The notes beneath the pieces are model-generated. The model saw nothing but the letters and a program-made list of their open reading frames with translations, had not been told where the DNA came from and made no database searches. A program made the translations under genes and the position numbers. From assembly GCA_016195405.1 (NCBI GenBank), contig JACPZP010000210.1, positions 53,333 through 117,332 of the forward strand: DNA of 64,000 nucleotides, given 5' to 3'. This stretch comes from Planctomycetota bacterium. GTDB lineage: Bacteria; Planctomycetota; Planctomycetia; Gemmatales; Gemmataceae. Of this stretch, positions 1 to 9,664 are shown one piece after another (position 1 is the stretch's first letter; each line of letters begins with the position of its first letter).

Positions 1-1867
1 CCCCTTCATCGCGCTCCAGGTGTGGATAGCGCGCTCCTCCGTTGTAATCGAGAACGAACGTCCGGAAATACTCCTGGTTCTCGAACATTAACGTCAGCTT
101 GTCCTTGGCCTTCGACGTGCCGGCCACCGCTTCTTTGAGTCGATCCGCCGTCCAGCGGCGATCGCGAATCGCCAGGAGCTTCATGCCCGGGCCGATGCCG
201 GCTTTGTCCGCGGCCGAGCCGGGAATGATGTCGATGACGCCGCCGTCCTCGCGCAACTTCAGGCCAATCGAGGCTGTCAAGTTGATGTTCTTGTCCTCGC
301 TTTCGCGCGCCTTAAGCAGCTCGCTTGGAGACGTTTCATAAACCACCTTCCAGCCGCCGCGCTTGAGACCTTCCAAGGGCGGCTCAAGGTCGGTGGACGT
401 CAAGCGCTCGTGGAGAAAACTCTTCCAATCGTGGGCCACGACGTCGTTCAACGTCCGCACCACGTCGTCGAAGGTGTAGGTCTTGACTGCCGGTGATGTC
501 CCGTCGGGAATGCTGCCATTGCCGCCGAAGAAGGCCCGGCAGAAATCGTCGAAGCTTTTCTTGCCGCCGGACTTCTCGCGGATCAGCGTGTCGACGTCGA
601 GCCAAAGGAGCGCTCCCTCGTCATAGAAGTCGACGCCGCGCCGCCGGCTGCCCCATTCCGTGCGGGCGTAGTATAAAGTCGGCGCCCCACCCGTGGTGTC
701 TTCCAGCGGCCGCCACGTTCGGCCACGCTGGTTGCGGGCCCAGTCCGCGATTAGGGCGAAGTTTTCCTGCATCAAATCAGGCGTATACAGGCCGCTGCGG
801 CCCGTCAGCACGAAGCCAAGGTACTGCGTCAGGCCCTCATAGAACCACAGGTCGCGCGTCTTCATCGGCTGCTGGTAGTCCGGCGTCGTCAGTCCCGCTG
901 GCCGACGGAACTTCCCGTTCCAGGAGTGCACGAACTCGTGCGGCAACATCCAAGCGCTTGCATGTGTGCGGTAGTCCTCATCCACCAGGAAACGCTCCGG
1001 CACACGGTTGTCGCTGCACTCGTGATGTTCGACGGCATCGTGGCGGATGTGATCGCTCATCGCTAGCAGGAAGCGGTACGAGCGGTAGTGGCGCGAGCCG
1101 AACAATTCGCCGGCTTGGACGACGAGGCGGTCGTATTGGCTTTTGAGGTCGTCGTCGATCTCAAGTCCGGCGGCGCTGTCGCAAGCCAGCACCAGGAAAT
1201 GCGGCGGGCCGTCCTTGGGTCCGATGGGTATCTCGCGGAAATGGGCGCCGCACAGAACCGGCGAGTCGATCAGCATCTCCAGGGACACGGTCTTGAACTG
1301 GGCCTCTCCGTCCTTCTGCCAGTCGATGGGCAGGGCGGTCCCGAACTTCCAGCCTTGCGGCACTTTGACATGGGCCTGCACCTTCTGCTCGCGCGGCGGC
1401 AGCCCCTTGGGATAAAGCGTCACCAAGCTCCAGTTCAAAATGCCGAGTTGTGCGGTCATGCAGGTGCCCGATGAGAAGCCCTCGGCCTCGCGCGCCTGTT
1501 GGCCCAAGTAGTCGAGCGACGCTTCGATCGAGTCGACGCCTTCGGGCACGGTCAGATGAAAGGCGTAGAGGTCAACGTCGTCGCGCCGCCAGGCCAGCGG
1601 TTTGCCGTTGGCCGAGATTTTCAGCCCTGACAGATCATTGATCGGTCCCGACGGAGAATGCTCACCCGGAATCCACTTCGGATAGTACAAAGTCAAGGGC
1701 CCCGGCCTGGCAGGAATGACGATCCGGCAATGGAGCAGCTTGCGGGGCACATCGCTAGCGTCCAAATGAATCTGCATCGGCCGACCGGCGTCTTGAGCCG
1801 GAGCCGGCAACGCGCTCAAGAACAACAAGAGGATGAACGCGAACGCAAAACGGCGATGGCGAAGCAT
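1..1867 (-). CDS. M61 family (glycyl aminopeptidase-like) metallopeptidase with PDZ domain, partial
   Basis: The reading frame enters from the left edge, so the C-terminus is missing; about 622 codons are present. The ATG at 1865-1867 opens a signal peptide (MLRHRRFAFAFILLLFLSAL, then a PAPAQ cleavage region), so the protein should be exported. The zinc-peptidase motif HEFVHSWN lies at residues 310-317 and the third ligand is probably Glu344 in WFYEGLTQY, as expected for family M61. A PDZ-like segment (GLKLREDGGVIDIIPGSAAD) lies near the visible end. Known M61 enzymes are aminopeptidases acting on N-terminal Gly/Ala; the actual substrate here is unknown. It is divergent from the WD40 gene at 2094. 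Family call is firm, substrate is not. Confidence 0.9.
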   Translation of the reverse strand, partial: MLRHRRFAFAFILLLFLSALPAPAQDAGRPMQIHLDASDVPRKLLHCRIVIPARPGPLTLYYPKWIPGEHSPSGPINDLSGLKISANGKPLAWRRDDVDLYAFHLTVPEGVDSIEASLDYLGQQAREAEGFSSGTCMTAQLGILNWSLVTLYPKGLPPREQKVQAHVKVPQGWKFGTALPIDWQKDGEAQFKTVSLEMLIDSPVLCGAHFREIPIGPKDGPPHFLVLACDSAAGLEIDDDLKSQYDRLVVQAGELFGSRHYRSYRFLLAMSDHIRHDAVEHHECSDNRVPERFLVDEDYRTHASAWMLPHEFVHSWNGKFRRPAGLTTPDYQQPMKTRDLWFYEGLTQYLGFVLTGRSGLYTPDLMQENFALIADWARNQRGRTWRPLEDTTGGAPTLYYARTEWGSRRRGVDFYDEGALLWLDVDTLIREKSGGKKSFDDFCRAFFGGNGSIPDGTSPAVKTYTFDDVVRTLNDVVAHDWKSFLHERLTSTDLEPPLEGLKRGGWKVVYETSPSELLKARESEDKNINLTASIGLKLREDGGVIDIIPGSAADKAGIGPGMKLLAIRDRRWTADRLKEAVAGTSKAKDKLTLMFENQEYFRTFVLDYNGGARYPHLERDEG

Positions 1868-2093
1868 GACCGGATCCCCGAAGATTTGTGGAACAGAGGA
1901 GGAGTTGCGCGTTCTTATGCTATGGATATGGAGTGCGGCGCTCCAATATTAATCCTTGCAACGCCGTGTCAATTCTGCCAAAATTGATAGAGTCCCTTAG
2001 AGCGATCCCGCCTGCCGGTTTCCTGAGGCCGGTCCCGAAGGCGCTGCCGATCTCGCGGCGGCCATTCGGAATCCTGTTGCTGATTCGGAGTGC
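1868..2093. promoter_or_regulatory. Divergent intergenic region between the M61 peptidase and WD40-cytochrome genes
   Basis: These 226 bases separate two divergent genes and must hold promoters for both. The stretch around 1925-1990 is AT-richer than its surroundings. I could not pick a convincing -35/-10 pair on either strand. Confidence 0.4.
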
Positions 2094-3527
2094 ATGATGA
2101 GCCTGGTTGGACGCCTGCTTTTGGCTGGTGTGGTTCTCGGGTTGGTAAGCGATGCGCCCGCGCAAAGTCCGGCCAAGAATGAGAAAGACAAAGAGCCCGA
2201 CACAGTCAGCTACTACAAGGACGTTCGCCCCATCTTGCAGCAGCATTGCCAGGGCTGCCATCAACCCGCCAAGGCTCAGGGCGGCTTCGTCATGACTGGC
2301 TTTTCCGAGCTGTTCAAGAAAAGCGACAAAGACAACACCGGCATCGTCGCCGGCCAACCCGATAAAAGTGAGATCGTCCACCAGATTACTTCGCAGTCCG
2401 GGAAGCCCCCCGCGATGCCGCGCGGCAAAGATCCGCTTTCCGACCGCGAAGTCCGTTTGATCACGCGCTGGATCGCGCAGGGCGCCAAAGACGATACGCC
2501 GGCATCCGCCCGCGGCGCGATCGTGGACGCCGAGCATCCGCCCGCTTACGAGTTGCCGCCCGTAATCACCTCGCTGGCCTACAGTCCGGACGGCTCGCTT
2601 CTGGCAGTACCCGGTTACCACGAGGTGCTCTTGCACAAGGCCGATGGCTCCGGTTTGGTCGCCAGGCTTGTGGGATTGTCCGAGCGCATCCAATCGGTCG
2701 CCTTCTCACCCGACGGCAAATGGCTCGCGGTCACCGGGGGCGATCCGGGCCGCTTCGGCGAAGTGCAGCTTTGGGACGTGGCCCGCAAAAAGCTTAAACT
2801 GTCGCTGCCGGTGACATTCGATACCGTCAACGGCGCCAGCTGGTCGTTCGACAGCAAGAAGCTGGCCTTCGGTTGCGCCGACAATTCCCTGCGAGCGATC
2901 GACCCGGAGACGGGCCAGCAGATCCTTTTCCAGGGCGGCCATAGCGACTGGGTCCTCGGAACGGTTTGGTCGAAGGACGCCGGCCATCTTATTTCGGTGA
3001 GCCGCGACCGTTCGATGAAGCTGACCGAAGTCGCCACGCAGCGTCTCATCGACAACATCACCAGCATCACGCCGGGCGCATTGAAGGGCGGCTTGCAAGC
3101 GGTCGACCGGCATCCGCAAAACGACAACCTGCTGGTAGGCGGGGCCGACGGCGCGCCACGCATCTACCAGATGTTTCGCACTAAGGACCGCAAGATCGGC
3201 GACGACTTCAATCTCATAAAGGCGTTCCCGGCGATGGGCGGCCGCATCTTTGCCGTCAAATTCAGCCCCGACGGCAAGCGCATCGTGGCCGGCACGTCGA
3301 ATGAGCGCAAAGGCGAAGTCCATATTTACGACGCCGCCGACGCGAAGCTCATCGCCAAGCTAAAGGGCCAAAACGGTCCGGTGTATGCCGTGGCGTATCG
3401 TCCCGAAGGCAAAGAGGTCGCCTCGGCTGGCTTCGACGGATTGGTCCGAATCAACAATGCCGACGACGGCAAACTGGTGCGCGAGTTTCTCCCCGTGCCC
3501 TTGACAGCCAAAACATCCTCCAGATGA
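2094..3527 (+). CDS. Secreted WD40-repeat protein with N-terminal planctomycete cytochrome C-type domain
   Basis: The 477-residue product begins with a signal peptide (MMSLVGRLLLAGVVLGLVSD). A single c-type haem motif CQGCH sits at residues 52-56, inside the planctomycete cytochrome (PSCyt1-like) context YYKDVRPILQQHCQGCH. From about residue 160 onward WD40 repeats form a beta-propeller, shown by recurrent segments such as VAFSPDGKWLAV and VKFSPDGKRIVAG. The next gene, 58 bases downstream from its chosen start, is a DUF1549/DUF1553 protein, a pairing common in planctomycetes. Location should be periplasmic or outer surface. The role is not established; haem binding and a link to complex-polymer breakdown are family-level inferences. 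Confidence 0.9.
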   Translation: MMSLVGRLLLAGVVLGLVSDAPAQSPAKNEKDKEPDTVSYYKDVRPILQQHCQGCHQPAKAQGGFVMTGFSELFKKSDKDNTGIVAGQPDKSEIVHQITSQSGKPPAMPRGKDPLSDREVRLITRWIAQGAKDDTPASARGAIVDAEHPPAYELPPVITSLAYSPDGSLLAVPGYHEVLLHKADGSGLVARLVGLSERIQSVAFSPDGKWLAVTGGDPGRFGEVQLWDVARKKLKLSLPVTFDTVNGASWSFDSKKLAFGCADNSLRAIDPETGQQILFQGGHSDWVLGTVWSKDAGHLISVSRDRSMKLTEVATQRLIDNITSITPGALKGGLQAVDRHPQNDNLLVGGADGAPRIYQMFRTKDRKIGDDFNLIKAFPAMGGRIFAVKFSPDGKRIVAGTSNERKGEVHIYDAADAKLIAKLKGQNGPVYAVAYRPEGKEVASAGFDGLVRINNADDGKLVREFLPVPLTAKTSSR

Positions 3528-3585
3528 TCCCACAAGCCCCAGGATGAGCGCAGCGAATCCTGGGGGTGTCGCGCGAGATAAAACC

Positions 3586-6500
3586 ATGAAATCCATCACA
3601 TATACATTCGCCATCCTTCTCCTCGCCGCCGCCTCAGCCCGCGCCCAGGAGTCTCTCCCTCCCGGCGCCAAGCTCGCCAAGATCGAAGCGCGCCCAGCCG
3701 CCATCGATCTGATCTCGCCTTACGACTATCGCCAGCTTCTGCTCACCGGCGTTCTCGAGAATGGCGAGAGAGTCGATATCACGCGCATGGTTGAACTGAA
3801 GGCGCCGGACTCACTTGTGAAAATATCGCCGCGCGGCCAAGTCAGGCCGGTCGGCGACGGCGCGGGCGCTTTGAGCTTCAGCTTCGCCGGGCAATCCGGC
3901 ACGATCCCGATCAAGATTTCCGGCCAAAGGGAGAAACATGCCGTCAGCTTCGTGAAGGACGTGATGCCGGTGATTTCGCGCGTGGGCTGCAATGCCGGCA
4001 CCTGTCACGGCAGCGCCCAGGGGCGCAACGGCTTTCAGCTTTCGCTCCGCGGCTATGATCCGGAGTTCGACCATCGCGCCTTGGTTGACGACGTCAGCGG
4101 CCGCCGCTTCAACCGCGCGGCTCCGGAACGCAGCTTGATGCTGATGAAGCCGGCCGGCGCGGTTGCGCACGTCGGCGGAGTTTTGACTCAGCCGGGCGAG
4201 CCGTATTACAAGCTGTTTCGCAACTGGATCGCTCAGGGCGTCAACCTCGACTTGGAAACGCCGCGCGTGGTCCGCCTCGAAGCGTTTCCGTCGCATCCGG
4301 TGCTGCCGCTCTTGGGATCCAGCCAGCAGATGATCGTCCTGGCCCATTACTCGGATGGCTCGACGCGGGACGTCACCGCCGAGGCGTTTCTCGTTAGCAG
4401 CAACACCGAGGTCGCCACTGTCGATAAACAGGGTTTGGTGACTGCCGTGCGCCGCGGCGAGACGGCCATGCTCGCCCGTTATGAAGGCAATTACGCCGCC
4501 GCCCCGATGATCGTCATGGGCGACCGCACCGGCTTCGCCTGGCAAGAAGTGCCCGAGTTCAACTGGATCGATACGCTGGTCTATCAAAAGCTGAAGGCGG
4601 TGAAGATTCAGCCCAGCGACGTTTGCTCCGACGCCGACTTCATCCGCCGGCTCTATCTCGACCTGACCGGCCTGCCTCCTGAACCCGACACGGTCCGCGC
4701 CTTTCTCAAGGACGAGCGCGCCAGCCGCCTCAAGCGCGACGAGTTGGTCGACAAATTGGTCGGCAGCCCCGACTTCATCGAGAACTGGACCAACCGCTGG
4801 GCCGATCTCTTGCAGGTCAACCGCAAGTTCTTGGGCGAGCAGGGCGCCATGGCCTTCCGCACTTGGATCAAGGAGGCGGTCGCCGCCAACATGCCGTACG
4901 ATCAGTTCTGCTATAAGATCCTGGCTGCGAACGGCTCCAACATGGAAAACCCCGCCGCCGCTTACTTCAAGATTCTCCGCGACCCGGATCAGGCGATGGA
5001 GAACACCACGCACCTGTTCCTGGCGGTCCGCTTCAACTGCAACAAGTGCCACGATCACCCGTTCGAGCGCTGGACGCAGAACCAGTATTACACGCTGGCA
5101 TCTTATTTCGCTCAGATCAACAGGAGCGAAGACCCCAAGTTTAAGGGTCAGAAGACGCAAGGCAACGACGTTCGCGGCGCTTTGCCGCTGGTCGAGGTCA
5201 TCGGCGACAAAAAGGACGGCGAAGTCAACAACCTTCGCACCGGCGCGGTTGCCCATCCCAAGTTCCCGTACCAAATCGCTTTCATGCCGCCCGCCGACCT
5301 CTCGCGCCGCGAGCACCTGGCGAAATGGATCACGTCGAAGGAGAATCCGTACTTCGCCAAGAGTTACGCCAACCGCGTGTGGAGCTATCTCTTGGGCGTC
5401 GGCATCATCGAGCCGGTCGACGACATCCGCGCCGGCAACCCGCCCACGAATCCGCCGCTTCTGGACCGCTTGACGGAAGAATTCATGAAGAGCAACTTCA
5501 ACGTCCAAGAGCTGATCAAGACGATCTGCAAGTCGCGCACCTACCAACATGCCATCACGGTCAACAAATGGAACAAGGACGACGAGCAGAACTATTCGCA
5601 CGCCGTCGCCCGCCGTTTGCCTGCCGAAGTGCTCTTCGACGCCATCCACCGCGCCACCGGATCGCAATCAAAGCTGCCGGGCCTGCCGCCGGGGGCGCGT
5701 GCCGTGCAGCTCGTCGATTCCAGCGTGCCCATTCCCGGCTCTTTCCTGGAATTGTTTGGCAAGCCGCCGCGCGAGAGCGCCTGCGAGTGCGAGCGCACCA
5801 ACAGCATGCTTTTGGGGCCGGTGTTGAACCTCGTCAACGGGCCGGTGTTGGCCGAGGCGCTGCGCGATCCGGGCAACCGCATCGCCAAGATTCTCGCGGA
5901 AAACACCGACGACGCCAAAGTTGTCGAAGAACTCTACGTGTCGATCCTGTGCCGGCGCCCCAGCTCTGAGGAATTGAAAGTCGGGCTCGAAGCGTTCAAA
6001 GGCAATGACGAGGATTTCGCCGCGCTGGCTAAAGAGAAAGCGCGCCGCCAAGCCCTTCTCGACGACTTGGAGAAACGCCTGCCGGAAATCCAGGCCGCCT
6101 GGGAGCTAAGCGTGACGAGGATGCCGACCTGGACCGTTCTCGATCCGCTGGAGCTTAAAGCCGCGGCTGGCACGACGCTTACCAAACAGTCCGACCTGTC
6201 GATCTACGCGAGCGAGAAGAATCCGTCGCCGGAAGTCTACACGGTCACCGCCAAGACGGACCTTATCGGCATCACCGGCATTCGCCTGGAGCTTCTTACC
6301 GACGGCAAGCTGCCCAAGAAGGGCCCCGGCCGTGCTCCCAACAACGGCAACTTCGTGCTCAATGAGTTTAAGGTGGAATACAACCGGACGGATTCGAAAG
6401 ATCCGTTAAAGACCGCCAAGCTGACCAGGCCGCAAGCGACGTTTTCGCAGGACGGCTACGCCATCGCCAACGCCATCGACGGCAATCCAGCCACCGGGTG

Positions 6501-6909
6501 GGCCATCGCGCCGCAGCAGGGTCGCAACCACATCGCCGTCTTCGAAGTCGCGGACAAGTTCGGCTTCAAGGAAGGCACGCTCATCTCCTTCACGCTGAGC
6601 CAGCAGTTCCCCGGCAAAGACCACAACATCGGCAAGTTCCGGCTGTCGGTGACGACCGCCAAGCCGCCGGTGCTCTTGCAAGGAGCGGCGCCTGAGAACA
6701 TCGCCAAGATTCTGGACGTGGCGCCCGAGTCTCGCACGCCCGAGCAGAAGGCCGCGCTCACGAGCTACTATCGCTCCATCGACCCGGACCTGGCGAAGCT
6801 GTCGCGCTCCTACAACGAATACATCATCCCGTCGAATCCGCGAGCGCTCGGTGCGCAGGACCTGGCGTGGGCGCTCTTAAACAGTCCGGCGTTCTTGTTC
6901 AACCATTGA
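3586..6909 (+). CDS. DUF1549/DUF1553 (PSCyt2/PSD1) surface protein with CX4CH motif and Ig-like domain
   Basis: The frame is open from 3544, but the ATG at 3586 begins a clear signal peptide (MKSITYTFAILLLAAASARA), giving 1107 residues. Residues 135-141 are CNAGTCH, the CX4CH cytochrome-like motif of this family. A bacterial Ig-like (Big2) segment follows at about 225-310, then DUF1549 (starting near FNWIDTLVYQKLKAVKI, with CNKCHDHPFERW close to its end), then DUF1553 (ANRVWSYLLGVGIIEPVDDI onward). About 200 extra residues between or after these domains look like a discoidin/carbohydrate-binding-type region (AIANAIDGNPATGWAIAPQQ). It forms a probable transcription unit with the WD40 gene upstream. 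A shorter paralogue lies at 53167-55698. The biochemical activity is unknown. Confidence 0.9.
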   Translation: MKSITYTFAILLLAAASARAQESLPPGAKLAKIEARPAAIDLISPYDYRQLLLTGVLENGERVDITRMVELKAPDSLVKISPRGQVRPVGDGAGALSFSFAGQSGTIPIKISGQREKHAVSFVKDVMPVISRVGCNAGTCHGSAQGRNGFQLSLRGYDPEFDHRALVDDVSGRRFNRAAPERSLMLMKPAGAVAHVGGVLTQPGEPYYKLFRNWIAQGVNLDLETPRVVRLEAFPSHPVLPLLGSSQQMIVLAHYSDGSTRDVTAEAFLVSSNTEVATVDKQGLVTAVRRGETAMLARYEGNYAAAPMIVMGDRTGFAWQEVPEFNWIDTLVYQKLKAVKIQPSDVCSDADFIRRLYLDLTGLPPEPDTVRAFLKDERASRLKRDELVDKLVGSPDFIENWTNRWADLLQVNRKFLGEQGAMAFRTWIKEAVAANMPYDQFCYKILAANGSNMENPAAAYFKILRDPDQAMENTTHLFLAVRFNCNKCHDHPFERWTQNQYYTLASYFAQINRSEDPKFKGQKTQGNDVRGALPLVEVIGDKKDGEVNNLRTGAVAHPKFPYQIAFMPPADLSRREHLAKWITSKENPYFAKSYANRVWSYLLGVGIIEPVDDIRAGNPPTNPPLLDRLTEEFMKSNFNVQELIKTICKSRTYQHAITVNKWNKDDEQNYSHAVARRLPAEVLFDAIHRATGSQSKLPGLPPGARAVQLVDSSVPIPGSFLELFGKPPRESACECERTNSMLLGPVLNLVNGPVLAEALRDPGNRIAKILAENTDDAKVVEELYVSILCRRPSSEELKVGLEAFKGNDEDFAALAKEKARRQALLDDLEKRLPEIQAAWELSVTRMPTWTVLDPLELKAAAGTTLTKQSDLSIYASEKNPSPEVYTVTAKTDLIGITGIRLELLTDGKLPKKGPGRAPNNGNFVLNEFKVEYNRTDSKDPLKTAKLTRPQATFSQDGYAIANAIDGNPATGWAIAPQQGRNHIAVFEVADKFGFKEGTLISFTLSQQFPGKDHNIGKFRLSVTTAKPPVLLQGAAPENIAKILDVAPESRTPEQKAALTSYYRSIDPDLAKLSRSYNEYIIPSNPRALGAQDLAWALLNSPAFLFNH

Positions 6910-7030
6910 GGCATTGGAACTAACGAGAGCATTCCACATCTCTCGACAGAATAAACGCTTACGGCACTTCGTTTCATACGTTCCATACGTTTCACGAGCG
7001 GAGATTCGTTTCACGACGTCGCCTGAGTGA

Positions 7031-7065
7031 GTGGAATGAAAAGAATCCAATTCGCCTCATTCCAC
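7031..7065 (-). terminator. Inverted repeat at the 3' end of the ABC permease gene
   Basis: Nine-base perfect arms (GTGGAATGA at 7031-7039, TCATTCCAC at 7057-7065) flank a 17-base loop and overlap the permease stop codon. There is no strong T-run, so terminator function is only possible. The flanking 6910-7056 region between convergent genes otherwise shows only short CGTTTCAY-type direct repeats near 6970-7015. Confidence 0.3.
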
Positions 7066-8868
7066 CTTCGCCGTGACCACTTCCAGAATCTTCTGTTCGC
7101 GGCGTTGCAACACGCTGCCTTGCCATTTCAGCATCAAGCGGAAAAGGAAGTAGACGGCAATCGCTTCCAGAAGGGCGAGGATCAAATACACCGGCACGGC
7201 TCCCATCACGCCGTACTCGTGCAAGAGATACTCGATGCCGAGTGGAATCAAAGTCGGCGCCAGGAACACTGGAAAAAGGAAGGTGAAGAGAATGTTCATG
7301 AGGATGTTGACCGCCTTGGGATTGACCGGTTTGAGCGAACCGGAGGCGATCGGCATCGGCGCGAACATCGACAGCCAATTCCCCATCATCGCGATCACGA
7401 GAAACATCGAGAAGAGCTGCGCAACGCTTGCCAGCAGATGATCGAAGCGCATCGGCAGCATGACTTGGATGATGGCGATAACGATGAGGCCGAGCACTCC
7501 TACCAGGGGAGCGATCGCCAGATTCTTGGCGAGCAGAATGTCGCTGCGCGGGGCCGCAGAGAGGACGAAGACGCGAAAGCCGCTGCGGTCGAAGCCGAAT
7601 TGATTGCCGATCAATTGGATCATGGTGAGCAGCATCAACGCGATCGCGCCGGAAGCCATCAGGGGGCGAAGATAGTCCGTCGGCGTGAACGAACGAGTCA
7701 GAAAAAGTGAACCGAAGACCAGGACCATGATGATCGGCGACAGGAGCATCATCTTCGCTTCCGGAGCGCGCACCAGCGAGCGGAAGCAAGCCAGGGTGAT
7801 GGCGGCGGCCTGTTCCGAAATGCCAGGAAGCTTCTTTTGCAGGAACTTGCTGGCCCCCAAAGCCGTGGCGGCTCTTGCGCCGGCTTGCGCCGCTGGGGAC
7901 GGCGCTTTTGCAGGTCGCGACGGCTTCGAGGTCAATTGTCCCGTGTAGATGCGCACTGTGGTGCGATAGGACCGCCTCAGGCTGACGCCGCCGATCAGCG
8001 TCATCCCGGCGGCCGCGGCGAGGGCGGCGAGGATGTTGCCGTCGCCGGCAGCCATGGCGCCGTAAGGCAGCCAGCCGGCCGGAATCGCCAGATTGACGAT
8101 CTGAAAGGTTTGTTCCATTCGCGCAAGAGTCTCCGGATCCATCTTTGCCGCCTGCTTTGCGTTTCCCTTCTCTTGCTCGGCCATGTCATCGGGCTTTTCG
8201 TTGGCATGCCGCTTGTCGGCATTCCGCTTGTCGTAAGGCACGATGAAGTTAATGAGGTTTGGTAGTTGCGCCAAAAGAACAAAACCGAAGGTCACCAGCA
8301 TAATGATGGTTCGCCGCCGGCGTTTGTTGACCATCAGCGCCGCCAGCCAGCCGCGAAACTGGTGCGTCAGCGCCGTCACCATGAGAAGGAAACCAGCCAA
8401 CAATGGAAACAGCAGCAGCATCGACGGTCCACGGACGAACACGAGCGCGATGCACAGGCCGACCATGCCCGGAAAGAAGAACACCATGGTCAGATTGAAG
8501 AGCGAACCAAGATAGTTGATCAAAAACGCGCTCGTCAGCGAGACCGGCAGATGCAGGAACTTGTCGAGAGAGAGCAGCTCGGAGCGCTGCAGCTCGACGA
8601 CCAGGCCCATAACCCAAGTGAAGATGAATGCGACCACCAGGCCGTCCCACACGTACATGAGCACGGATGGGGAAACGTCGCCCAAGAGAAAGATCCCCGC
8701 CAGCACCGCGAAGGCGAACATGCTGAGCGCGAAAATCAAGGCGCAGCCGCCCAGAAGGATAAGGACGACCAGGTTGGCGATGCCGGCGCGGCGCAGTTGA
8801 TTGAGGCCCAAACGCCAGCGCAGCCAGAGGAAAGCCCGAAAGTGCTGCCAGTTCATGACGCCGCTCAC
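7057..8868 (-). CDS. ABC-2 type transporter permease (large integral membrane protein)
   Basis: This 603-residue protein has many hydrophobic spans (for example IANLVVLILLGGCALIFALS, and a stretch around APLVGVLGLIVIAIIQVML), consistent with an exporter permease of about twelve helices. It starts with GTG at 8866-8868, overlapping the TGA of the upstream ATPase gene in a GTGA arrangement that suggests translational coupling; an ATG four codons later is the alternative. A polar, lysine-rich loop near residues 210-245 (ADKRHANEKPDDMAEQEKGN) is probably cytoplasmic. With the ATPase it forms a two-gene exporter. Cargo cannot be predicted. Confidence 0.85.
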   Translation of the reverse strand: MSGVMNWQHFRAFLWLRWRLGLNQLRRAGIANLVVLILLGGCALIFALSMFAFAVLAGIFLLGDVSPSVLMYVWDGLVVAFIFTWVMGLVVELQRSELLSLDKFLHLPVSLTSAFLINYLGSLFNLTMVFFFPGMVGLCIALVFVRGPSMLLLFPLLAGFLLMVTALTHQFRGWLAALMVNKRRRRTIIMLVTFGFVLLAQLPNLINFIVPYDKRNADKRHANEKPDDMAEQEKGNAKQAAKMDPETLARMEQTFQIVNLAIPAGWLPYGAMAAGDGNILAALAAAAGMTLIGGVSLRRSYRTTVRIYTGQLTSKPSRPAKAPSPAAQAGARAATALGASKFLQKKLPGISEQAAAITLACFRSLVRAPEAKMMLLSPIIMVLVFGSLFLTRSFTPTDYLRPLMASGAIALMLLTMIQLIGNQFGFDRSGFRVFVLSAAPRSDILLAKNLAIAPLVGVLGLIVIAIIQVMLPMRFDHLLASVAQLFSMFLVIAMMGNWLSMFAPMPIASGSLKPVNPKAVNILMNILFTFLFPVFLAPTLIPLGIEYLLHEYGVMGAVPVYLILALLEAIAVYFLFRLMLKWQGSVLQRREQKILEVVTAKVE

Positions 8869-9638
8869 GAGACGTTTTCCTCCAACCAGCGAAGCTTGGG
8901 GTGAACCTCGGCGTCGTCGCCCACCAATTCCAGGAAGCGATCTTCGAGCGAGCGGCCCTGACGGATCTCGTCCAAGGAAGCCTGCTCGACCAGCACGCCT
9001 TTAACGATGATGCCTACGTGCGAACACAGCCTTTCGACGATTTCCAGGATGTGCGAGGTCAGAAAGACGGTCGAGCCGCGCGCCACGAAGCCGGCCAAAA
9101 GATCGCGGATGACGCGCGAAGTGACCGCGTCCACGCCCTCGAACGGCTCATCGAGAAAAAGCAGGTCCGGGTTGGGCAAGAGCGCCGCCGCCAAAGCCAG
9201 CTTCTTCCGCATGCCGTGTGAGTACTCGAGCGTCAGCTTCTTCTCCTCGTTTTGTAAATCGAGCAGCGATAAGAGTTCATCGATGCGGGTATGAAGCGTA
9301 GGGCGCGGCACCAGGTACATGCGGCCGATGAACGTGAGATACTCGCGACCCGTCAAGTTGTCGAACAGGGCGAGGTCTTCGGGCACGACGCCGATTCGGC
9401 TCTTGACTTGAAGCGCGTCTTTGGGATCTCGCATATTCCTTCCCAGAATGACCATGTCGCCGTCCGAAGGGGCAAGCAGCCCAGTCAACATCTTGATCGT
9501 GGTCGACTTGCCGGCGCCGTTGGGGCCAAGAAAGCCGTAGAAGGTGCCGCGCTCGACACGCAGGTCGATGCCGTTGACGGCGCAAAAGCTGTCAAAGTAG
9601 CGCGTGAGCTTATGGGTTTCGATGACCGGATTCGTCAT
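8865..9638 (-). CDS. ABC transporter ATP-binding protein
   Basis: The 257-residue ATPase has Walker A GPNGAGKST, a signature segment in the divergent form YSHGMRKK, Walker B LLFLDEPFEGVD and a switch histidine in TSHILE. The YSHGM form is typical of ATPases serving ABC-2 exporters. The frame is open from 9677, but the ATG at 9636-9638 has a GGAG ribosome-binding site about eight bases upstream and begins the usual family N-terminus (MTNPVIETHKLTRYF). It is coupled to the permease gene downstream. The DUF5615 gene upstream ends at 9665, 26 bases before this start. Confidence 0.92.
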   Translation of the reverse strand: MTNPVIETHKLTRYFDSFCAVNGIDLRVERGTFYGFLGPNGAGKSTTIKMLTGLLAPSDGDMVILGRNMRDPKDALQVKSRIGVVPEDLALFDNLTGREYLTFIGRMYLVPRPTLHTRIDELLSLLDLQNEEKKLTLEYSHGMRKKLALAAALLPNPDLLFLDEPFEGVDAVTSRVIRDLLAGFVARGSTVFLTSHILEIVERLCSHVGIIVKGVLVEQASLDEIRQGRSLEDRFLELVGDDAEVHPKLRWLEENVS

Positions 9639-9664
9639 GATCTTTGCTCCAACAGACTCCCAAT

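Noticed and set aside
3811..5667. 618-residue minus-strand open frame inside the DUF1549/DUF1553 gene
   Set aside because: Long antisense frames are common in GC-rich DNA; the plus-strand gene has clear domains.
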